Shown in pieces: positions 1 through 5,963 of a DNA stretch of 6,081 nt. Each line of letters opens with the position of its first letter. Within the stretch, counting starts at the first letter, position 1. The position numbers were made by a program, and so were the translations under genes. The notes beneath the pieces were generated by a model. It worked only from the letters and a program-made list of their open reading frames with translations. It made no database searches and had not been told where the DNA came from. The DNA is from an uncultured Lachnospiraceae bacterium (lineage in GTDB: Bacteria; Bacillota; Clostridia; Lachnospirales; Lachnospiraceae): contig CAPNGW010000153.1 of assembly GCA_948665105.1 (NCBI GenBank), positions 1-6,081 on the forward strand, written 5' to 3'.

Positions 1-45
1 CAGAATCTTCCCCAAAAATCAAGTGTATTTTTAAATTTTGCAGCT
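1..45. other. Short flank after rpoN, no feature recognised
   Basis: These 45 AT-rich bases follow the rpoN TAA stop. I see no stable stem followed by a T-run, so no terminator is evident before the left edge, and no sigma-54 type promoter. The operon may continue, or may end just outside the window. Confidence 0.5.
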
Positions 46-1428
46 TTACCATTCCTTCCGTCCGCTCTTATCCGGCATCTGCATCTCCTGCCGGTATTTG
101 TTGACGGTTCGTCTGGAAATCTCCACCCCCAGCTCCTTCAGCCGTTCACTGATAGTCTGGTCGCTGTAAGGGCGCTTCTTATCCTCACCGTCGATTACCT
201 GCCGAATCATGGCTTTGACCTGCTCCGGCGTCTTTTCTCCCTGCTGTCCGGGCGCTTTTGTCACTGTTGTGGTCAGAAAATAGTTCAGCGGAAACACACC
301 CCAGGCACATTGCAGGTATTTTCCGCGCAGCGTGCGGCTTACGGTAGATTCATGAAGATTCAATTTTTCTGCGATATCTGAAAGCCCCATGGGGCATTTA
401 TGAAGGATGCCGTAAGCAAAAAATTCTTTCTGATGCTCCACCAAAGCCCCCATCACCCGAAGCAAGGTGGCGGAACGCTGATTGATACAGCTTCTCACCC
501 ACTCTGCTTGCTGAATCATTTTCGTAAGATAGCCTCTTGCTTCCTTATCCTCCGTGGTGCGCTGCATTTTTTGATAGTAAGCGCTTATGGAAAATCCCGG
601 ATACTGGTATTCATTAATCAAAATTTCAAACCGGTCCTGAAGCTTCACCACCACCACATCCGGGCTGATATAGCGCAGCTGCTCTCTGCTGCTGAAGGAG
701 CTGCCCGGCTTGGGATTCAGTTTGCGCAGCTCATTACAGGCTTTTACTATCTCCTCCATGGGCAGGCGGAGCTTTTTTGCAATCTCTGACAGGTGGTTTT
801 TCGCAATCTCATCCATGAAATCAAGGAGACTTTCCGCCAGGGAGATTTTCTCACCGGATTGCCGGCCTTCCTTGCGGCGCAGCTGCAGAATCAGACATTC
901 CTTTAAATCCCGGGCGCCCACACCTGCCGGGTCCAGCCCCTGAAGGTCCAAAAGGAGCTTCTCTACCGTTTCCACAGGGACAGCGCAATATTGCGAAACA
1001 AAGGAAATCTCTTCTGTAAAATAGCCCCGTGAATCCAAGGATTGAATCATAAATTCCAGAGCTGAACGTTCCTTCGCCGAATAGCTTGCAAACAGCAGCT
1101 GAGAGCGGAGATACTCCTGTAAATCCTCCTGGGTATCCCTCCGATGGCGCCAGTTCTGTTGCTGCTCCTCATCCTCACGCTCCTGCTGGTAATAGACGCG
1201 ATTCTGCATATCGGTGGCTTCCAGCCAATCCAGCTTTCGCTGCAAATCCTCATGGCTGGTATCTGCTTCATAATGGCCGGATTCATCCAACTCAATCACC
1301 GGGTTTTCCATTGACAGATTTTCGATGTATGCCTCCAGCTCCACAGCGCTCATCTGCAGAATTTCCCTGGACTGTACCATGTGCTGGGACAGGGTTTGCT
1401 TTTGGTTCAATTCATATTTTAGTTCCAT
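46..1428 (-). CDS. rpoN: RNA polymerase sigma-54 factor RpoN
   Basis: The 460-residue protein has the full sigma-54 layout. Region I, the activator-responsive part, is glutamine- and leucine-rich (1-47, including QTLSQHMVQSREILQMS and ENPVIEL). A short acidic, Gln-rich region II covers about 71-92. The core-binding domain follows (about 93-290, with LDSRGYF, LDPAGVGARDLKECL and LNPKPGSSF). The DNA-binding part holds the helix LSDIAEKLNLHESTVSR (349-365) and the RpoN box SRRTVNKYRQ (438-447), which matches the consensus ARRTVAKYRE at seven of ten positions. Sigma-54 directs core polymerase to -24/-12 promoters and needs an ATP-dependent enhancer-binding activator to open them. Length is close to normal and no frame break is seen. 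One oddity is GKYLQCAWGVFPLNYF (369-384), where most relatives have NKY-x-QTPRG-x-FELKYFF. It is the last gene visible in the frl operon, 15 bases after frlD. By eye it is somewhat more GC-rich than frlC and frlD. It could be the genome's only RpoN or a dedicated second copy. Confidence 0.95.
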   Translation of the reverse strand: MELKYELNQKQTLSQHMVQSREILQMSAVELEAYIENLSMENPVIELDESGHYEADTSHEDLQRKLDWLEATDMQNRVYYQQEREDEEQQQNWRHRRDTQEDLQEYLRSQLLFASYSAKERSALEFMIQSLDSRGYFTEEISFVSQYCAVPVETVEKLLLDLQGLDPAGVGARDLKECLILQLRRKEGRQSGEKISLAESLLDFMDEIAKNHLSEIAKKLRLPMEEIVKACNELRKLNPKPGSSFSSREQLRYISPDVVVVKLQDRFEILINEYQYPGFSISAYYQKMQRTTEDKEARGYLTKMIQQAEWVRSCINQRSATLLRVMGALVEHQKEFFAYGILHKCPMGLSDIAEKLNLHESTVSRTLRGKYLQCAWGVFPLNYFLTTTVTKAPGQQGEKTPEQVKAMIRQVIDGEDKKRPYSDQTISERLKELGVEISRRTVNKYRQEMQMPDKSGRKEW

Positions 1429-1433
1429 AGATG

Positions 1434-1438
1434 ACCTC
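1434..1438 (-). promoter_or_regulatory. Ribosome binding site that fixes the rpoN start
   Basis: GAGGT lies 5 bases before the ATG at 1428-1426. An in-frame ATG at 1440 directly follows the tandem frlD stop codons but overlaps this site and has no Shine-Dalgarno of its own, so 1428 is preferred. The site lies in the 15-base gap after frlD, consistent with translation reinitiation. Confidence 0.65.
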
Positions 1439-1443
1439 ATTTA

Positions 1444-2298
1444 TTACCATGCGCCAAAATATCCCAATGTAACTGCACTATTTTGAGCGCCTGCTTTCAT
1501 AGCCTCCGGCATTGTAAGGCCTTTTAAAATTCCATACAGGAAACCGGCAATAAAGCTGTCTCCCGCCCCCATAGTATCCACCACCTTACATGGCACAATC
1601 CCACAGGTATAAAAAGTTCTTCCATCCCACGCAATACTTCCTCCTTCACCCAGAGTCACAATAATTGCCTGGGGGCCTTTTTTTTGCATTGCCCGCATAA
1701 ACTCCTTCAGCTGCTCTTCCTCCAAGTCCCTGGGTTGACATCCCAATTTATTATATCTTAATTTAAAATCTGCTTTTGATTCCTCATCATAGGAGAAAAA
1801 CGCATACGTTACATAAGGAATTGCAATATCTACATTTTCATGAGCAAATTTATTTGCAAAGTCAAAGGCCACCGGAATTTTTCCGGCAATCTGAGGCAAA
1901 TCCTTTTCAATCATCCCCCATATACCGGTGACCAGTAAGTCATGGCCACAAAGAAATGTAATATCCTGTGGGCGGAGCCTGAACTCCTTAAGAACTCCTT
2001 CCTCATAATCTCCGAAAACCCGTTCTCCCCCCATAAGCTTCACATGACTGACTGCTGTTTTTCCTTCTAATATCTGCATATGTGATATATCTATACCTTT
2101 GCTCTTAACAGCCTCCATCATACGTGCTCCGCTTTCATCTGTGCCCACTGCGCCAACGTAAGAGGCATCCCCTCCCAATCTCTTCACGTAAACAGCAACA
2201 TTGACGGGATTCCCACCTGGATATGAGGCATCTCCTATATTGTCATACACGTCCATACAGTTGTCCCCTGCTGTCGCAATTCTAATCTTCCAATCCAT
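1444..2298 (-). CDS. frlD: Fructoselysine 6-kinase FrlD (PfkB family)
   Basis: The 284-residue sugar kinase uses ATP to phosphorylate fructoselysine at C6, supplying the substrate of the FrlB deglycase. PfkB signatures are clear: GGNPVNVAVYVKRLGG near the N-terminus (28-43) and DTMGAGDSFIAGFLYG (241-256), where D247 is the catalytic base. Segments typical of FrlD include GDNCMDVYD (11-19), RVFGDYEEGVL (93-103), TLGEGGSIAWDG (215-226) and the terminal GYFGAW (279-284), all closely like my recollection of E. coli FrlD. The protein is about 20 residues longer than E. coli FrlD (261). The extra length is a charged insertion around residues 172-208, just before the strand leading to the nucleotide site. 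The ATG sits within the end of frlC, and AAAGGA (2308-2313) lies 9 bases upstream inside frlC coding sequence. Two TAA codons in tandem (1446-1444, 1443-1441) end the gene. Confidence in the family is very high and in the substrate high, because frlC and frlB-like neighbours agree. Confidence 0.94.
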   Translation of the reverse strand: MDWKIRIATAGDNCMDVYDNIGDASYPGGNPVNVAVYVKRLGGDASYVGAVGTDESGARMMEAVKSKGIDISHMQILEGKTAVSHVKLMGGERVFGDYEEGVLKEFRLRPQDITFLCGHDLLVTGIWGMIEKDLPQIAGKIPVAFDFANKFAHENVDIAIPYVTYAFFSYDEESKADFKLRYNKLGCQPRDLEEEQLKEFMRAMQKKGPQAIIVTLGEGGSIAWDGRTFYTCGIVPCKVVDTMGAGDSFIAGFLYGILKGLTMPEAMKAGAQNSAVTLGYFGAW

Positions 2299-3127
2299 GG
2301 CACTCTATCCTTTCCAGCTGCTCCTTCACCCAGCGAATTGCCCGCCTTGCGTAGAAAGAAGGCTCATTGATATAAGCAGTCACAAGCTCAATGGTCATCC
2401 GTCCATGATAGCCAATCTGTATGACCTCCTCCAACAGCTCTCTTAACGGCGCTTCCCCCTCTCCAGGCAGAATATGCCGTTCGCTGATTCCATCGCTATC
2501 CTGGAGATGTAAATGATTCATTCGGGTTCCCAGCTTTGTAAAATAGGACATTATGGGCTCATGCCGTAAATAGGGGACCACAATATCACACATACCGGTC
2601 AGACAGCGTGAATCTATTTTGTCAAGAATTTCCACCAGCTCATTGGCACTGGTACATACATTTGTCTCAAATGCCGTTAAGGGTTCCAGTATAATTTTCG
2701 TATCAATTTTTTCCGCATACGCACACAAGCGCCCAAGGGATTTTTCCAGCCGTTTTCGAATTTCCTTCTGAGTGGCAAGATTTCCTGCATGTCCTGCAGA
2801 AATCAAAGTATATTCAGCTCCAAGCGCTTTTCCCATCTCCAAAGCTGTCTCCAGGTAGCACATGGAGTCCTCCCATTGAAGCGCACTGCCCATCATATAG
2901 TTATAGGGATATCCATTGTGCTCTGGCGTATATATCTCCACCGGCATCTCATATTTATCTACCAAATTTAAAACTTCCTTTTGCTCCCCGGCTTTTAAAT
3001 CCATGGGAAAGGCATGGGGCCTTCCGCCCCACAGCTCCACATAATCATATCCAAATCGCCTGCTGTCTGCAAATGCCTTTTCCAGAGGATATCTCTGATA
3101 TCCCGAAGTGAACATACCTATTCTCAT
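2282..3127 (-). CDS. frlC: Fructoselysine 3-epimerase FrlC
   Basis: The 281-residue protein is a TIM-barrel enzyme of the xylose isomerase-like / AP endonuclease 2 superfamily. FrlC interconverts psicoselysine and fructoselysine, letting the cell use both epimers through one kinase. It matches the E. coli protein as I recall it along most of its length, for example ELWGGRPHAF (31-40), NGYPYN (71-76), YTLIS (106-110), EPIMSYF (190-196), PGEGEAPLREL (221-231) and IELVTAYINEP (246-256). The putative metal ligands E148 (in ILEPLT), D181, H207 (in HLHLQDSD) and E247 are all present, with the E-D and D-H spacings (33 and 26) known from tagatose/psicose epimerases. I chose ATG 3127, giving MRIGMFTSGYQRYPLE, which aligns with E. 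coli MKTGMFTCGHQRLPIE. The preceding gap to the hydrolase is 64 bases. The 3' end overlaps frlD by 17 bases, implying coupled translation. The TAG stop is intact. Confidence 0.93.
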   Translation of the reverse strand: MRIGMFTSGYQRYPLEKAFADSRRFGYDYVELWGGRPHAFPMDLKAGEQKEVLNLVDKYEMPVEIYTPEHNGYPYNYMMGSALQWEDSMCYLETALEMGKALGAEYTLISAGHAGNLATQKEIRKRLEKSLGRLCAYAEKIDTKIILEPLTAFETNVCTSANELVEILDKIDSRCLTGMCDIVVPYLRHEPIMSYFTKLGTRMNHLHLQDSDGISERHILPGEGEAPLRELLEEVIQIGYHGRMTIELVTAYINEPSFYARRAIRWVKEQLERIECHGLED

Positions 3128-3133
3128 CTCATA

Positions 3134-3137
3134 CTCC
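3134..3137 (-). promoter_or_regulatory. Ribosome binding site that favours ATG over TTG for frlC
   Basis: GGAG lies 6 bases before the ATG at 3127-3125. A TTG in the same frame at 3139-3137 overlaps this site and has a less well-placed purine stretch before it. The ATG also reproduces the N-terminus expected for FrlC. Confidence 0.65.
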
Positions 3138-3191
3138 AATCCACCCTCATAACCTCACAAATATACGACAGAATCTTTGGAAAAGCCTTTT

Positions 3192-4856
3192 TTAGCATAA
3201 TGGAAGTATCATACGTGAGGGATGATTTTTGCCGCACATAATTACCTGCCGCGCACATTTACTGTGTTTCTGCCATGACCAGATTCCTGCAAAATTAGAA
3301 TGAACAGAATATTGAGGAAAATCGGAGGATGATATATCCAGTCTCAATTGTGCCCCCGCCGGAAATTCCCAGGCAATGTCCCAAAAATCTATGGAAAGCT
3401 CCACTGTTTCACCGGGGGTATATGTGCAGCGGCTCTCAGGGCCAAAGCGGTACGCCAACGTGGATATCCCGCTTCGGACATGGCGGGATGTTCCATCTTC
3501 CCGCATTTCCATTAATTTTGCAGTAAACGCTGTATCCTCTGCATCCGATGACACATAAAGTATAACTTTGACAGTCCCCAGTATTGTCATAGATTCTTTC
3601 AGCGTTTGGGAGGTAAAGCTGATTACATCACTTCGCCAGTCACAAGGGGGCTGTTCCAGACTGCCAATATCATCCCAGGAATACAGCAAGGCCTCCCCAC
3701 CGTGAGACCATACAGGTTCCTTTGGATTATAGCAAAAGCTGAGGCTACCAGTTTGAAAATTCATATCTTCATTTAATTTTTTGTCCGGTGTCAGCCAGAC
3801 TTCCTTCTCTTCCCTGACAGCAAAGGGGAAGCTTTTTACTTCTTTCCAAAAATCACCGCCGATTACGTATACGGAAACCTGAGGCTTGGGAAGCTGCTTT
3901 TTCTTCAAAAGGGTGGTAAACCAGCGGAATGCAGTTTCTACATCGTTATTTTCCAAATGCTCCGTCTTCATACCGGGTGTGCAGAAGCCGAAATCATGAT
4001 TCCATGCACCAATGCGCAGGGTACTGTGAGCACGGCTTCTCTCGGACAGCGACTGCCAGGTGCGCAGTGCACTCCCCAGATGGTGGTCATACCATCCCTC
4101 GCCAATATAGACAGGCACCTGTATTCCTTCCGGTATGTGCTGTAACTCATGCCAGAATCCCTTGTTCCAATAGGAGTCACTGCGGTCCGTATGGCTGATC
4201 CAATCGCGATACCAAGGCAGATGGCACCCCCACAGGTCTTCATCCACACGAATCTGTGGACAATAGGCCGCACTTTCATAAAAATCAGCGTCCACGGGCT
4301 GCCCTGCATTCTCCATGGCCCAGGAGGTCAGCACATCCTGGCGAAAGCACCCCGAGGCATATGCTGAGACAAACCGGTCCGTTCCATAGTGTGTGAGATA
4401 CAATGTTTTGACTTTATCCGTCGCAATATCTGCAATGGCCCATCCGGTCAGTGCCAGATAAGAACAGCCATAATAGCCAATGCAGTCTATCCATGGCTGT
4501 TCTTCCATCCATTGCAGGGTACAATAGCCATCGTCACGCTCATGTATGTTAGGCGTCCATTTCCCTTCTGAGCCACCGGTACCGCGACAATACTGATAGA
4601 CAAATGCAAATCCACGCTTACTGTATTCCAGCCCATGCGTCTGATAAATGCTCTCATCTGCCGGATAGCAGCTGCGCATAAGTATTGTGGGAAAGGGCCC
4701 CCCTTCCACAGGTTTGTAAATCACTGTCCGAAGGGAGACACCGTCCTTCATCGGCAGATAACATTCATATGGCGAAGCTGCAGTTGTAAACTCCTTTTGC
4801 CTCAGAGCACTGTATTGTTCTTTTAAAAGGCGCACCCGCGCCTGCACGTATCCCAT
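3192..4856 (-). CDS. CocE/NonD family serine hydrolase (peptidase S15 fold)
   Basis: This 554-residue protein belongs to the Xaa-Pro dipeptidyl-peptidase/cocaine-esterase family, which cleaves peptide, amide or ester bonds with a Ser-Asp-His triad. The N-terminal alpha/beta hydrolase domain (about 33-315) contains MKDGVSLRT (37-45), MRSCYP (60-65; Y64 fits the oxyanion tyrosine), RGTGGSEG (91-98), the nucleophile elbow YGCSY (129-133, S132), GWYD (254-257, D257) and GAWNH (283-287, H287). The C-terminal jelly-roll domain (about 316-554) ends in KNHPSRMILPL, as is typical. All triad residues are present and the length is normal, so it should be active. No signal peptide is visible: the N-terminus is charged, so it is probably cytosolic. 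It is unusually rich in cysteine. A GGGAGGT site precedes the ATG. Its place between frlB-like and frlC genes suggests that it frees an Amadori amino acid from an imported peptide or acyl conjugate. That role is inference; the substrate cannot be read from sequence. Confidence 0.87.
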   Translation of the reverse strand: MGYVQARVRLLKEQYSALRQKEFTTAASPYECYLPMKDGVSLRTVIYKPVEGGPFPTILMRSCYPADESIYQTHGLEYSKRGFAFVYQYCRGTGGSEGKWTPNIHERDDGYCTLQWMEEQPWIDCIGYYGCSYLALTGWAIADIATDKVKTLYLTHYGTDRFVSAYASGCFRQDVLTSWAMENAGQPVDADFYESAAYCPQIRVDEDLWGCHLPWYRDWISHTDRSDSYWNKGFWHELQHIPEGIQVPVYIGEGWYDHHLGSALRTWQSLSERSRAHSTLRIGAWNHDFGFCTPGMKTEHLENNDVETAFRWFTTLLKKKQLPKPQVSVYVIGGDFWKEVKSFPFAVREEKEVWLTPDKKLNEDMNFQTGSLSFCYNPKEPVWSHGGEALLYSWDDIGSLEQPPCDWRSDVISFTSQTLKESMTILGTVKVILYVSSDAEDTAFTAKLMEMREDGTSRHVRSGISTLAYRFGPESRCTYTPGETVELSIDFWDIAWEFPAGAQLRLDISSSDFPQYSVHSNFAGIWSWQKHSKCARQVIMCGKNHPSRMILPLC

Positions 4857-4864
4857 ATGAGCAT

Positions 4865-4871
4865 ACCTCCC
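4865..4871 (-). promoter_or_regulatory. Strong ribosome binding site of the hydrolase gene
   Basis: The minus strand reads GGGAGGT, 8 bases before the ATG at 4856-4854. This is a near-perfect Shine-Dalgarno and the strongest in the window. An ATG immediately after the site is in another frame and does not open the hydrolase. Confidence 0.75.
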
Positions 4872-4898
4872 TGCTGTCTTAAGGCTTTATTCCCCTCA

Positions 4899-5894
4899 TC
4901 AATACTCCATTTTACGGTAGTATCTGCGGATGGTCATATCATGCTGGTTTAACGCTTCGATATGTCCATCCATCCGCTGGGTTATGGCATGCATCACAAG
5001 ATGGGAAATTCTTCCCCGGTACTTATCACTGATTCCGGAAAGGGTATAATCCCTGGTGTCAACCAGTGTATAGTTGTTACATATTTTGGGCAAAAATCCT
5101 GCAACGCGCTCCGCCAGGGGTCGTTCCGCATCCTCCCCCAAAAACAGGGTGACCGCCGTATCCTCCTCCACAATCTCCAGTGTCCCATGAAAGAACTCGG
5201 CCGCGTGAATTGATTTTGTGCGCAGCCAGTGCTGCTCTTCCCAGTAGCACATGGCATAGGAGTACGCCGCGCCATATTGATTGCCTGCTGCTATAAAGTA
5301 ATGCATGGAATCCCCGTGATGCTTCTTGGCAAAGCTTTCGCCAAAAGCATCCGCAGATTTTTCTACGTCAATCAGGGCCTGCGCAAGATGCCTGTCCATT
5401 TCCTGATAATACTCACTGTAATCTTCAAAATCGCCTGCCAGGTACATCAGCCGGTCTGCCAGCATAAAGAATTTCAACTGTTCATTCATAGGGTAGCTAA
5501 TCAAATAGTCGCACATTTCAGCAAGGGGGCTGTCCGCCACGTCCACAAATCCCCATATGACAGCGCCTGCGCTCCTTAAAGCCGTAACCGCCTCCATTAC
5601 CTCAAAGGTCGTTCCGGATACGGAAGAAAACACCACCAAAGTTCCTTCCCCCAGGTTTCGGTTCCCCGTATGCGTATAGTATGCCGCATTTTCAACGCAC
5701 ACCGGATACGCACTGTGAGATTTTATATGGCATTCCACCTGCAATGCGGAAGCGTAGGTGCCTCCGATTCCCAAAAAGCATACATTCCTGATTCCCTTCC
5801 TGGTAATCTCATCCACATACTGCTCAATGAGAGGCCGCAACGCCAAAGCGCCGTTTACACTTTCCCTCTGCTTATTTTCATCAAATTTTATCAT
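4899..5894 (-). CDS. frlB: Fructoselysine-6-phosphate deglycase-like SIS-domain protein (FrlB-like)
   Basis: The 331-residue protein has two sugar-isomerase (SIS) domains. The first holds GIGGTYASA (residues 42-50) and the phosphosugar-binding loop SSVSGTTFE (90-98). The second holds AAEFFHGTLEIV (231-242). FrlB-type deglycases split the 6-phosphorylated Amadori compound into the free amine (lysine) and glucose-6-phosphate in the cytosol. E220 and H236 are 16 residues apart, the same spacing as the catalytic Glu/His pair known from the deglycase FraB and from GlmS. The C-terminus HDMTIRRYYRKMEY closely resembles the RRYYxxxxEY end I recall for E. coli FrlB, and the length is similar. The chosen ATG follows GGAAAGGA; the frame stays open to 5951 without a good ribosome site. 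The gene lies 42 bases upstream of the hydrolase and shares an operon with frlC and frlD, which supports the pathway. The N-terminal half is diverged from E. coli FrlB, so the exact substrate (fructoselysine, glucoselysine or another glycated amine phosphate) is inferred. Confidence 0.78.
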   Translation of the reverse strand: MIKFDENKQRESVNGALALRPLIEQYVDEITRKGIRNVCFLGIGGTYASALQVECHIKSHSAYPVCVENAAYYTHTGNRNLGEGTLVVFSSVSGTTFEVMEAVTALRSAGAVIWGFVDVADSPLAEMCDYLISYPMNEQLKFFMLADRLMYLAGDFEDYSEYYQEMDRHLAQALIDVEKSADAFGESFAKKHHGDSMHYFIAAGNQYGAAYSYAMCYWEEQHWLRTKSIHAAEFFHGTLEIVEEDTAVTLFLGEDAERPLAERVAGFLPKICNNYTLVDTRDYTLSGISDKYRGRISHLVMHAITQRMDGHIEALNQHDMTIRRYYRKMEY

Positions 5895-5903
5895 AAAACA
5901 CAT

Positions 5904-5911
5904 TCCTTTCC
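5904..5911 (-). promoter_or_regulatory. Ribosome binding site that fixes the deglycase start
   Basis: The minus strand reads GGAAAGGA, 9 bases before the ATG at 5894-5892. The in-frame ATGs further upstream (5951 and 5945) have only AT-rich sequence or no purine-rich site before them, so translation most likely begins at 5894. Confidence 0.7.
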
Positions 5912-5919
5912 AGGCAACA

Positions 5920-5942
5920 GAAAGTGCGCTCTGCAAACTTTC
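5920..5942 (-). other. Imperfect hairpin between the transporter and deglycase genes
   Basis: The two arms GAAAGTGCGC (5920-5929) and GCAAACTTTC (5933-5942) pair around a 3-base loop. In the minus-strand RNA this is a stem of ten positions with one mismatch and one G-U wobble. It sits in the 69-base gap between the ABC ATPase stop and the deglycase start, about 9 bases upstream of the deglycase Shine-Dalgarno. No T-run follows it, so it is not an intrinsic terminator. It could be an mRNA processing or stability element, or chance. Confidence 0.4.
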
Positions 5943-5963
5943 CATTGTCATAAATATATTAAC

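Noticed and set aside
1086..1430. Plus-strand open frame antisense to the 5' end of rpoN
   Set aside because: It is proline-rich, resembles no family, lacks a convincing ribosome site, and lies wholly opposite an unmistakable RpoN region. The other plus-strand frames (for example 400-789, 3929-4198 and 5229-5579) were rejected for the same reasons.
3128..3139. TTG start for frlC adding four residues (LEYE)
   Set aside because: The TTG overlaps the GGAG that serves the ATG at 3127, and the ATG start matches the E. coli FrlC N-terminus.
3180..3193. AAAAGGCTTTT-like sequence just after the hydrolase stop as a terminator
   Set aside because: The stem would be only four A-T pairs with a 3-base loop and a very short T-run, too weak for an intrinsic terminator. 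The next gene follows 64 bases later in the same direction.
5895..5951. Upstream ATG adding 19 residues to the deglycase
   Set aside because: There is no Shine-Dalgarno before it, the extra residues are not family-like, and the internal ATG has GGAAAGGA at good spacing.
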